This document shows, one piece after another, positions 32,670 through 41,908 of a stretch of 58,709 nt of DNA (position 1 is its first letter; each line of letters begins with the position of its first letter). Source of the DNA: Chrysochromulina tobinii. Taxonomy: Eukaryota; Haptophyta; Prymnesiales; Chrysochromulinaceae. The stretch lies in contig JWZX01003229.1 in NCBI GenBank assembly GCA_001275005.1, positions 1 through 58,709 of the forward strand, in the 5' to 3' direction. A model generated the notes under the pieces. That model was not told the origin of the DNA, did no database searches, and saw nothing but the letters and a program-made list of their open reading frames with translations. The position numbers were made by a program, and so were the translations under genes.

Positions 32670-35519
32670 ATGTTGCACGCCAAGCTGGGGCTCATCTGCC
32701 TCGCGACTGCCGCTGGATTCGCCGCCGCTGCGGGCAACCAGCTTCTCGACCCCGAATTGGTCATGGGTCCGGCTCCTTTGCCGAATGAGCTTCCGATCCG
32801 TGCCAAGACTGAGGAAAACCAAAAGAGCCGTTTGTGGAGGGAGGACCACATCGTGTACCCGGAGTGGGTGGTTCCGGAGCAAAAGACCGGGATCGTGTCT
32901 GTGGCTGAGTCGCACCCCGTGGATGTCAAGGCGACGGCGCGCGCGGGCCGCCGCCGCCTTCAGGCTTCGTGCCCGACCCCCCAACCTCCGGCTCCGGTCG
33001 TCATTCCAACCTATTGCCCCGGCTATCCGAACTTGCCACTCCTCAACTCGACGATGGGCTTTTCGGGCCTCAACTCGACGATGGGCTTTTCGGGCATTCC
33101 GAGCACTCCCATTCTGCGGGCCGGTCAGCGGAATCTCACTACCGGCACTTACATCGATTCCGGTGGCGTCTTCGAGTGGACGACCGGCTGCCCGGTGGCC
33201 ATCAATCTTGGCAGCGGCGAGAACCTGTACACCAAGGTTTACCTCCAGCCCCGGTGGAAGCTCAAGTATGCCTGGGAGACGTCGCAGAGCTTCATCATGC
33301 TCCCCGACTGGCACCAGATCCCGTACTACTTCTCGAATGTGCAAACAAATGTGCAAGCACCCTCCCCGAACGTCACCTTCTTCTATTTCGGCTCCTTGAA
33401 CTCCGAGTACGTGTTCCAGCCTGTTCCGTCTCCTTCGTTCCGAGACTTTTACCACCGCACGGCCGCCTGGGTACGCGCCGCCAAAGGCCCCCGCCGCGCG
33501 TGCTACACGATGCGCTGGTGGCTACTCGCGTTTACCCCCAAATATGCGCGCGAGCTCCCGCACGTACACCAATGACCTGCTCAGGTACCCCCCCCTCCTT
33601 CTCAGGGTTGGTGCGGCGAGGCCTCTCCTCGGACTAACTGCACGGCAGGTACCTTCGGCCTCGCCAACTCGGGCTACGTGTACATGACCTGGCACGCCGT
33701 CGCGGCCGGGTTCGCCTTTCCGGAGTCTCGGCTCACCGGCCGCATCACCGTCACGACCATCCCCCCGACCCTCACGTACATCAAGCCAGCGCAGCTTAAC
33801 GCCCTCCGCGACATCTATAACACCATGTGCAAGCCAACTCAGTCCCTGCTGCCCATCTGGAACGTCAGCGCGGCCGCGACCAGCGTCAACCGCCACTGGA
33901 CGCGAGCATTCTTCCGAAGCGGCGCGTACGCGAGGAACTATGGGAACGCCGACCCGACGTACCTCTACCTTGCCAACTACAGCACCACTGGCCGTGAGCT
34001 GGACACAGACGTGATTCCCTACTGCGATTGGCTCTTCGCGACCCGCCTGGACTCGAACCCCGCGGACCGCACGGTGGTTCTCGCCACGCCGCCCGGCCTC
34101 GCTGGTAACGGCAACTGCGAGCGGATCGACTTCATCTTGTGCAATGTAGATGGCGACGTCATTGAGATCGACTTCGACAGTCTGGGCCTGACGGGCACGC
34201 TGCCAGCTTCATTCTCTGCGTTCGACACGCTCAAGAATCTCTACCTGCGCGAAAACACAATCTCCGGCACCCTCCCGCCCTCCATCTTTGCCTCGTCCGA
34301 GCTCAAGAACGTCTTCCTCGGCAAGAACTTTTTCACCGGACCCATCCCATGCCCCACGCACCCCGAGTCCGTGCTGACGAGTATCTCGCTGGAGCGCAAC
34401 TCGTTCACTGGCACGCTGCCCAACTGCCTGTTCACGGATGCGCCCTACCTGCAGACCCTCGATGTGAGCTACCTCGACCTCGATACCACCATCCCCAACG
34501 TCATCCAGGAGGCCACCCAGTTGGTCTCTCTCACCATGCGCCATGCCGGAATTGTCGGCAACCTGCCCCAGGAGATGAAGTGCAACGACAAGCTTCAGTG
34601 GGTGTCGCTCGAGCGCAACAAGATGTCTGGCACTGTGCCCAGCGACGTGATTGGTGGCATGGGTGCCCTTTACGAGCTCGGACTCTCGTACAATGACTTC
34701 AGCGGCCCGATCCCCACGATCCCGAACACCTCCACGGGCTTCCGGATGCTTTACCTCGACCACAACCGATTCTCGGGGCAGTTCGAGGAGCAGCTTAAGG
34801 GGTGGACGCAGAACCTGGGCTCCTCAACAACCTCGAGGCTCTACCTGGACCACAACGACCTCAGCGGTCCGCTGCCCACCTACCTCTACGACCTGATATA
34901 CGATGCGCACGGCATCAAATCGCTCGCCATCAACGGGAATCACTTCCTGTGCGACCAGCAGCGTGTTGACTGGCCGGCGTGGGTCTTCCGCGTGGGCACG
35001 GGCGCGTTTGGCGTGTGCACCCCTCTGGCCATGGTGACTAGCGTCACCGTCCCCAACCCCGGAAGCATCGTGGTTACGGGCGCCAACTTTGTCGCCAGCC
35101 CTGAGCTCAAATGCAAGCTCATCAACACGGAGACCTCTATTGCTACGATCGTTAATGCCGCGTACCGCTCGCGGACGGAGGTTGAGTGCATCGCGCCGAC
35201 CATTGCGCCGACCATGAACTACATCGTGCAGGTGGCCAACTATGGCACCGACTTCTACTCGCCTGCCCTCGCAGGGTCGGCATACGTGATGCGTTCAGTT
35301 GTGATCCCAGCCAATGAGGTGCTATCGGTTGGCGTTATCATCGCGATCGTCGTGTCGGTGGTCGTCGCGTTCCTCCTGTGCCTCTGCGCCTTGACTCTCA
35401 TCCAGCGCGAGCGTGCAGGCAAGCCCGTCTTCTCGCTCGTGGGTGGCGACGCAGGGTCTGCTAAGCCCTTGGCCACTGCGACGAAGAGTAGCTCTGCCGC
35501 TGGTGGGCACACGCTCTAA
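32670..35519 (+). CDS. Secreted-side LRR and IPT/TIG single-pass membrane protein
   Basis: About 949 residues, ATG at 32670. Signal peptide MLHAKLGLICLATAAGFAAAA. An N-terminal extracellular region of unknown fold holds a doubled LNSTMGFSG. Plant-receptor-style LRRs (~500-760; LTGTLPASFSAFDTLKNLYL, ISGTLPPSIFASSELKNVFL, FSGPIPTIP) come next, then a TIG/IPT immunoglobulin-like domain (~785-870; MVTSVTVPNPGSIVVTGANF) and a transmembrane helix (~893-915; VGVIIAIVVSVVVAFLLCLC) with a ~35-residue tail. It has no kinase, so it is probably a cell-surface adhesion or receptor-like protein. The frame breaks twice: one base too many in ACCCCCAAAT (~33532-33541) and one too few in the 8-C run at ~33587-33595. 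Corrected, the middle reads NMRASSRTYTNDLLRYPPPP then SQGWCGE. Both are homopolymer sites, so sequencing error is likely. Confidence 0.85.
33532..33595 (+). other. Pair of compensating frame breaks
   Basis: Reading passes from frame 0 to frame 1 in CCCCCAAA and back to frame 0 in a run of eight C. Both neighbouring frames end in stops, while the path through the two indels gives continuous protein-like sequence. Confidence 0.75.
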
Positions 35520-36604
35520 TCGGATCCGGATCGCGTCTAAACACAAAATTAGACTGACGTTGTGTGTGAATCCGACGCCAGACTGATCTCTCCGCTTCCA
35601 CGGCTCCGCCGTATCCTGGTTATTATGCGTTAAGCGCACGGGTGCGCCGGCGGTGTGCGGCCGCCGCGGCGCGTCGTACCTCGTCCACACGTGACATGAC
35701 GAGATCACACTTCACAGTCGCTCCCCTCCCTCCTTTCCACCTCACCTCGGTGGGTCCTTGTTTGGGATCTAGCCACTATCCAGACACAGCCCTAAAATCC
35801 GCCCGCCGACACAGCACACACAATGCACGCATGGCGTGGCGCCGGTGGGCCCACGGTATACTATTCCGCACACAAGACAGAATGAAACCGTTCCCCCACA
35901 ATGCATGCATGGCCCAGGTTATCAGGATAACCGAATCATGGGGGTACCTTGTTCTCAAATAGATGCCCCCCCCACTAAGCCTACACTCTTGGTACCCCAC
36001 AACCAGGCTCTGGGAAAGATGAAGGAAGGAAAAAGGTCCACACCTCGTTCACACAGTTTCATATGCCATGTGTGTGTCAATGACGATGTGATTCAGCGGC
36101 CTTGGTGTTTCCTGCAGCAGATGTCGCAAGAGATCCCAGAACGACCCAAGCCTCTCCTTTCAGGCAGGCAAAGGGAGAAGAGCTAGACAGCAACAAGGCG
36201 GTCTCCTGTGCCGGCTCCACGTGGCACCGCGAAACTCCCGAAATACCCATGGAAATACCTCACCCGCTAATCCAGATGCAACAATTCCGTGCGCCTATTT
36301 CCCACCTCTGTCCCGCGACACCCCTATCGCCTAACCCCATGTGTTCTCCACGCATCTACACCTACAGTAGGTTACTCCCTTCAGTGTCTGTCGTGTCAAC
36401 GTTCACACTCCGACGTGTCTCGTTTGGGGTCATGTAAGGTGTGTGTATTCTGAGCGGGCAGTAACAGTGCCGTAGCACCGGCTGTCGCTTCTGTCGTGTT
36501 AACGTTCACACTCCCAGCCCCTTGTGTTGTCGCCGCTCCTGAGAGTTCGCAGAAATTACCCAGCACAGGACTGTCACTAGATACTCGCGCGCATCTGGAC
36601 CATC
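35520..36604. other. Intergenic with shared upstream module, copy B
   Basis: 1,085 bp between two plus-strand genes. The first ~850 bp show no gene. The last ~200 bp contain the shared module described separately. GTCGTGTCAACGTTCACACT near 36389-36408 also echoes part of that module. Confidence 0.5.
36415..36513 (+). promoter_or_regulatory. Shared upstream module, copy B
   Basis: Begins GTCTCGTTTGGGGTCATGTA, passes TATTCTGAGCGGGCAGTAAC and ends GTTAACGTTCACACTC, about 92 bp before the F-box/LRR ATG. The 36461-36510 core matches copy A with two differences. The first half matches copy D. Confidence 0.75.
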
Positions 36605-39166
36605 ATGACCACCGCCGCTCACCTCCTGCAGCCGGACACGCTCTCGGAGATCCTCGGCCTGCTGCCGACGACCTCGGTCCTAGCGTGCGGCTGCGTCTCA
36701 GCCGCGTTCCGTGTTCTGGTTGACGAGTATTTGCGCCGCTCCAAGCGGCTCGACCTCGCCGGCTCGGAGGTGACGCCACGTCATCTACGCTCCCTCGCTC
36801 TCATTCGCATGCGTGGCGGCGCACAGGCCATGAACCTGTCTGGGTGCAGGCGCTTGAATAAACAGTCCATCGTTCAGGCCGTGCGCGATAGCTGCTCGCT
36901 GGCCGAGCTGATCGCTTGCGACGTGGGCGTGGGCAGCTGGACGTTGCCAGCGCTGCTCGCACTGACTGCCGCGTCGCCGGCCAAGTTGCGCGTCGGTGGC
37001 AACATCCGCATCGACTGCCGCCTTGCCCTCAACCACGATGTGGTGCCGGGTTCCGCGCTGCTGCTTTTGCTGAGTGCACTGCCGGCCCTTGAGGTCCGGC
37101 GGCTTGTGCTCATCAACGATCGCGTCAACGATCGCGGCGCTATGCCGGCTGGCGCAGCCGCTGCGATGCTCGGAGCGGCGATGCTCGGCGTGGCGGCTCC
37201 GGCGGCTGTGGTGCTCACGGAGGCAGGCCCGGGTCAAGCTGATGCCGCGGCGCCCGTCGAGCTGGGCGGCGGCGTCGAGCTGGGCGGCGGCGTCGAGCTG
37301 GGCGGCGGCGTCGAGCTGGGCGGCGCAGCGGAGGGCAGCGCAGCGATTCCGGCGGAGGGTAACGCGGCGGGGGAGGCCGAGGCCGCGGGGGAGGAGGAGG
37401 CCGAGGAGGCCGAGGCGGCGGCGGAGGAGGAGGAGGCCGAGGCGGCGGCGGAGGAGGAGGAGGCCGGGGCGGAGGGGGAGGAGGAGGCCGAGGCGGCGGT
37501 CGACGAGTCACGGCTCCTCTACGATGCGCTCGCCACGGCGCTTGCCGCGTCGCGTAGCCTCGAGGAGCTTGATGCATCGTCGGGCGCCCTCGGTGTGATT
37601 GGAGTGCTGCAGCTCGTCGTCCCGCTGCTTGAGTCGGAAGCTTGCGTGCTCCGTCGGCTCGCGTGCAGGTGATGGCTCCTGATGAGCTCTGATGAGCTCT
37701 GATGAGCTCTGATGAGCACTGATGGCTCCTGATGAGCCTCTGATGAGATATGATTGCATCTGATAGCCATATGAGTGCGCTCGGAGTGCAATCTGAATGC
37801 CATCTGAATGCATCCATGTGGTCCGTGCGTTCGGCTGCAGTGCACTGCCGCGCGCAGCCATCCCCAGCCTGACCGCGAGCTTGAGCCTCAACCGCACCCT
37901 ACGCACCCTCAAGCTTGGTATGAACTGCCTCGATGTGGGTGCGGCGCGGCTTCTCGCTCGGGCGATTGAGCGACATGCAGCCCTCACCTGCCTCACGCTC
38001 GAACATAATCAGGTGATTGCATGCATCGTCAGGCGCTGATCCTTGATGGCCACTCTGTTTGCCTCCTCCCTGGGCCACTGAGACGCGCCCCTTCGCCCCC
38101 TTTGCCTCTTTTGCCTCTCGACTTGACTTGACTTGGCTTGCCTCTCAGACACTCGACAGTGGTGCGGCCGCGCTCGGCGCGACCCTTGTGACCAACCAGC
38201 TGCGGACGCTCAGTGTGGCATTCACGGGCGCCGCCGATGGCGCGTGTGAGGCGCTCGCGCTCGCCATCGCCCTCCGCCGCCCCCTCGCGGACCTGTGCCT
38301 GTGCGGTAACGGCGTCGGGCCGAGCGGCGTCGGGGCGCTCAGTACGGCGCTCGAGGCCGCGGGCTGTGAAGGTTGTCTGACGGCGCTCAACCTGAGCGCC
38401 AACCAGCGGTTGGACGTGTCGAGCGTGCGTGCGATCGCTCGGGCGCTGCCGTGCACTCGGCTGGTTGAGCTACAGCTGGCTGGGGTGAGTGCCTCTGATG
38501 AGAGTCATTCGATTGCCATCCGAGTGCCATTGAGTGCCACTGAGTGCCTCTTAGTGCCACTGAGCGCCACTGAGCGCCACTGAGCGCCACTGATTGTAAC
38601 CGGATTTCCTCTCTTATTGCCTGCTAGATTGCCTCTCCGATCGCCTCCCTAATGGTATTGCCTGCTAGATTGCCTCTCCGATCGCCTCCCTCATCAGGTG
38701 CATGGGATGAGCGCCCACGCGTGCCCTCATTGCATGCTGATTGCCTCCCTCATCAGGTGCATGGGATGAGCGCCCACGCGTGCCCTCATTGCATGCTGAT
38801 TGCCTCCCTCATCAGGTGCATGGGATGAGCGCCCACGCGTGCGGAGTCCTCGCGGCCGCTCTGCCCGGCTGCCCCACCCTCGAGCGCCTCGATCTGTCGA
38901 TGAATCCGTTCGGGGACATGGGCGCATGGGGGCTCGCCTGGGCACTGCCTGAGTGCTCCAGATTGCGCGAGCTCGATCTCTCGAGCTGCGAGGTGGGCGA
39001 CGACGGCGCAGACGAGCTGCTCGAGGCACTGGACGCCAATACGACGCTCGCCACGCTCGACTTGCGGGGCAACAAGATCCATCCCAAGCACGTGCTCGGC
39101 AGGGACGTGGCGCGTGTTCGACTCGAGTTCCAACGGCCGGTTCTGTCGTCCGTGTTCGCGGTGTAG
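36605..39166 (+). CDS. F-box-like / leucine-rich repeat protein
   Basis: Four exons: 36605-37668, 37841-38012, 38149-38484, 38816-39166; 640 residues. The start (LLQPDTLSEILGLLPTTSVL then ACGCVSAAFRVLVDEY) fits an F-box, which would tie it to an SCF ubiquitin ligase through Skp1. It is followed by an irregular LRR region, an insert with four copies of VELGGG and a Glu/Ala tract (~240-300), then RI-type LRRs (LRTLKLGMNCLDVGAARLLA, LERLDLSMNPFGDMGAWGLA, LRELDLSSCEVGDDGADELL). No membrane segment. Splices are phase 2, 0 and 0, each joining one LRR smoothly to the next. ATG at 36605, directly downstream of shared module copy B. Confidence 0.82.
37669..37840 (+). repeat. F-box/LRR intron 1 (172 nt)
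   Basis: TGCAG|GTGATG to GGCTGCAG|TGC, phase 2. Decamers CTGATGAGCT/CTGATGGCTC are repeated about six times at the 5' side, then ATCTGAATGCC-type units. TGCAG lies at both ends. Confidence 0.9.
38013..38148 (+). other. F-box/LRR intron 2 (136 nt)
   Basis: CAG|GTGATT to CTCTCAG|ACACTC, phase 0. It has a few CTGAT/TTGATGGCC units, TTGCCTCTTTTGCCTCT, and an ACTTGACTTGACTTGGCTTG tract before the acceptor. Confidence 0.9.
38485..38815 (+). repeat. F-box/LRR intron 3 with triplicated acceptor
   Basis: GGG|GTGAGT to CATCAG|GTGCATGGG, phase 0, 331 nt. The 5' half is GCCACTGAGC decamers. The 3' half holds three copies of TTGCCTCCCTCATCAG followed by the first ~30 nt of exon 4 (GTGCATGGGATGAGCGCCCA). 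Only the third continues into the LRR frame. Confidence 0.92.
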
Positions 39167-39656
39167 CTGTAGGGGTGACGTCGAGCTTGCTGTGCATGGA
39201 TTGCAGCGTGAAACTGCTCATAAACCACAGTTAGTGACGACCCCGAGCAGCACACGACACACTCATACGTCAAGCGCCCCGTGAGCCAAGGCCCCATGCA
39301 AGGCCCGCAAGTGAGCCCCGCCGCTCCACGTCGGACTACTCCTCGGATGATGGCCCGTCCGCGCATTTCGAGCGCGCACACGCGCACGTGCAGGACGCAG
39401 TGCACCCACGCTCCAGAGACCTCCATGCTGGTGCCTTTGGTGATCACACCGATTGAGGAGTGACATGTGCTGTGGCACCTGTGGGTTCGGCTTCATGCCG
39501 ATCGGCTGCATGTGGGCTGGAGCTCAGGGTAACCTCTGGGTGCGTCACGTGTGCCTTCTTGAATCGCGATCGGTGCAATCGCGACGACCGCGGCGGTCTA
39601 GAACGCAAAACGGGTAACCTGACTCGGCTGCGACCGCAGCCCTCTGCTGGCTACCG
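39167..39656. other. Convergent 3' region
   Basis: 490 bp between the stops of the F-box/LRR gene (+) and the next minus gene. Nothing recognised. Confidence 0.45.
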
Positions 39657-41246
39657 CTAGCCGTTGCAATTCAGCGGCGAGCCCCAGCCAGTGCCTTCAG
39701 CTCGGCACCTGCAAGGCAAGGAGGCGTCATAGCCATGGAAGTAGAGCCCTGCCGAATGCACTGGATCGAAGCAGCCATTGACCTGGTTGTGTATGTCTCG
39801 GAGGTTGACGATCTCAAAGACCTTGGTGCCTCCCGATCCGGTATTCGGCTCAAACGTACTGGGCAGCTGGATGCTGTCGAAGCCGCGGGTACGAAAGCAA
39901 TTGAGCACTTGGAAATGGTCGCCCTGGCAGTTGTGCGCCGATCTCAGATTCTGAAACGCATTATCGTTGGAGATGAGGGAGCGGCCGACGTTGAAGAAGA
40001 TGCCACTGCCCGGGACCATATAATGCCACAGCCCTTGCGAAAGGCCGCGTTCCTGCCAGTCGCAGCAAGTGTGCGTCACTTCCACTGCCGAGTAGCTCGG
40101 AACGCCGCGGACCATGACGGTCTGCTTTGTGCGATCCGATTCTGCGTTGACTTGACGGAAGCTGCGCCAGACATCTCCATATTGCAGCGGATACGCTCCC
40201 GGCTTGTACTGGCCGTACGAGTAGTGGTTGGGATCGCACAGCCTCGGTACCAGATGGTCGCCGTCCGTGCACACGAGGGGGAGCCGCACTGGCAGGCTCC
40301 GTCCATGGAAGTTGGCGAGGTAGCCCAGCGAGAATGGGTACTGCATGGTCGTGATACCGTAGAGCGCATCGATGTAATGAAACCAAGGCGAGCTCCTGAG
40401 TATGCTCTCGTTGCCAAAGGTATCAGCCACGCTCGTGTACCACCCATTCTCGTACAGATGGCAGTGCCACCATGCGCGGTACTTTGTGATCGGTGTGGGC
40501 ATCCGGTCGTAGGTGGGCGTATGGCGGTTGAGGCCGCATGCCTCGTCGCTCGGACGGAAGGAGCCGGGCGACGATGGCGGCGGAGGCTGCCTCGGCGGCG
40601 GCGGTGGAGGTGGAGGAGTAGGTGGCGATACTGGCAATGGTGGCGGCAGTGGTACAGGTGGTGGCAGTGGCGACGATGGCAAAGGCGGCAAAAATGGCAA
40701 GGGTGGCGACGGTGGCCACAGTGGCAAGGGTGATGATTCTGGCGACGGCGGAGGGAGCTGGGGCGACGACGTTTGTGTTGGCCACGACGCCACAGAGACA
40801 AGTGGCACACGCGGCCTCAGCTGCCCCGAAATGCTGCTTGAGCCAGCCGCGGCACTGAGCACCAAGACAACGACGCATACAAGTAGTGCGCAGGACCAAC
40901 GGAGGCGTTTCGAGGGGGCCGTGGTGTCTGGTGGCGAGGAAGACAAAGCCTTTCCAGGGGACGGCGCAGGCATGGGGGGTGCATGGAATCCACCTATGGA
41001 GATGTCCACGACTTGTGATGACAATCCATCTGGCTGATCATCTGAACTCGCTAGCCGACGGAACTTGCGAGCCGTACGCGCAATCCTGAGCTCACTTAGC
41101 TTGAGAGCCGGACGCGCGATCCTCAGGCGCATTCTCTTGCCCATTACACCATGGTAGAGTCCTGCCTCACTTTTCGGTCCGTCTCCTTGGGCTTCGCGAC
41201 TGATCTCCATGATGCCGATCCTACCTGCACCTGAGACGGCGTCCAT
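39657..41246 (-). CDS. Type II membrane protein with proline-rich stalk, unknown lumenal domain
   Basis: 529 residues, ATG at 41246. A basic cytosolic head (~1-117) precedes one hydrophobic anchor (~118-137; WSCALLVCVVVLVLSAAAG), a Pro/Ser/Leu stalk (~160-235, with runs of PP and PPP) and a ~290-residue Cys-containing lumenal domain (HTPTYDRMPTPITKYRAWWH at its start). The architecture is that of a Golgi type II enzyme or a surface protein, but I recognise no catalytic motif. It has the same plan as sulfotransferase 1 and the partial gene at 58007. Intronless. Confidence 0.75.
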   Translation of the reverse strand: MDAVSGAGRIGIMEISREAQGDGPKSEAGLYHGVMGKRMRLRIARPALKLSELRIARTARKFRRLASSDDQPDGLSSQVVDISIGGFHAPPMPAPSPGKALSSSPPDTTAPSKRLRWSCALLVCVVVLVLSAAAGSSSISGQLRPRVPLVSVASWPTQTSSPQLPPPSPESSPLPLWPPSPPLPFLPPLPSSPLPPPVPLPPPLPVSPPTPPPPPPPPRQPPPPSSPGSFRPSDEACGLNRHTPTYDRMPTPITKYRAWWHCHLYENGWYTSVADTFGNESILRSSPWFHYIDALYGITTMQYPFSLGYLANFHGRSLPVRLPLVCTDGDHLVPRLCDPNHYSYGQYKPGAYPLQYGDVWRSFRQVNAESDRTKQTVMVRGVPSYSAVEVTHTCCDWQERGLSQGLWHYMVPGSGIFFNVGRSLISNDNAFQNLRSAHNCQGDHFQVLNCFRTRGFDSIQLPSTFEPNTGSGGTKVFEIVNLRDIHNQVNGCFDPVHSAGLYFHGYDASLPCRCRAEGTGWGSPLNCNG

Positions 41247-41908
41247 GCACGGTTCACAGGACTGCAGGCTCTCAACATCCGGAAGATAAGAATCTCCCCA
41301 AAGTAGATTGCTTTCGGAACTTTACCTCAGTTGCATGCATACGCAGTTCGGGAACGAGCAGCGAATTAGGTTCGAGTTCCGGGACGTGTCAGTCGGGTAG
41401 TTACGAGTTAGTTCCTCATGTAGGTACCGTACATGACTGTACCACTTCCGTCCCAGCTCGCGTTCGAAATCATCGTACTCAACAGCCACCGTCCCTCAGA
41501 TCTCCGGTTTCATGTTGGTCTCATGCGTGGATGATGTGTCGCCCTGCTGCTCCTCATCCTCCTGATAAGCGCATTCGATTCATTATCGATTCAACGACAT
41601 GGCCTTTGCGCTTCTTGGCTTTGCGGTGCGACCGGAGCGCAGCCGCGCACGATCCACGATGCGCTTCTGGGGGCTGGCCGCGTGGGCCCTTCCCAAGACT
41701 CTCGAACTGCGTGGATCCCTCCGGCTCGAGAGCCTCCTGTCAGTCAGTCAGTTTCTTCGCGGTCCCCGCGCGCCTCTATAGGATTATTTCTCTCATCGAA
41801 TTCTAAAGACTAAACGAACGTACATCGGTCATGACATCGGTACTCTAACCGTACCTCCGTATCCTAAGAGTAGTTTCCATATTCCACTGACTCGCTAGTC
41901 GCTATTGG
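41247..41908. other. Intergenic
   Basis: 662 bp between two minus-strand genes. GGTTCGAGTTCC at ~41370 resembles a tRNA T-loop but no cloverleaf forms around it. No gene seen. Confidence 0.45.

Noticed and set aside
33585-33605. 21-nt GTACC...CTCAG segment as a tiny intron in the LRR/TIG gene
   Set aside because: Its removal does not change frame (21 is a multiple of 3) and so does not solve the frame shift. Two homopolymer indels explain the data.
41345-41400. GGTTCGAGTTCC as part of a tRNA gene
   Set aside because: No acceptor, D or anticodon stems can be formed around it.
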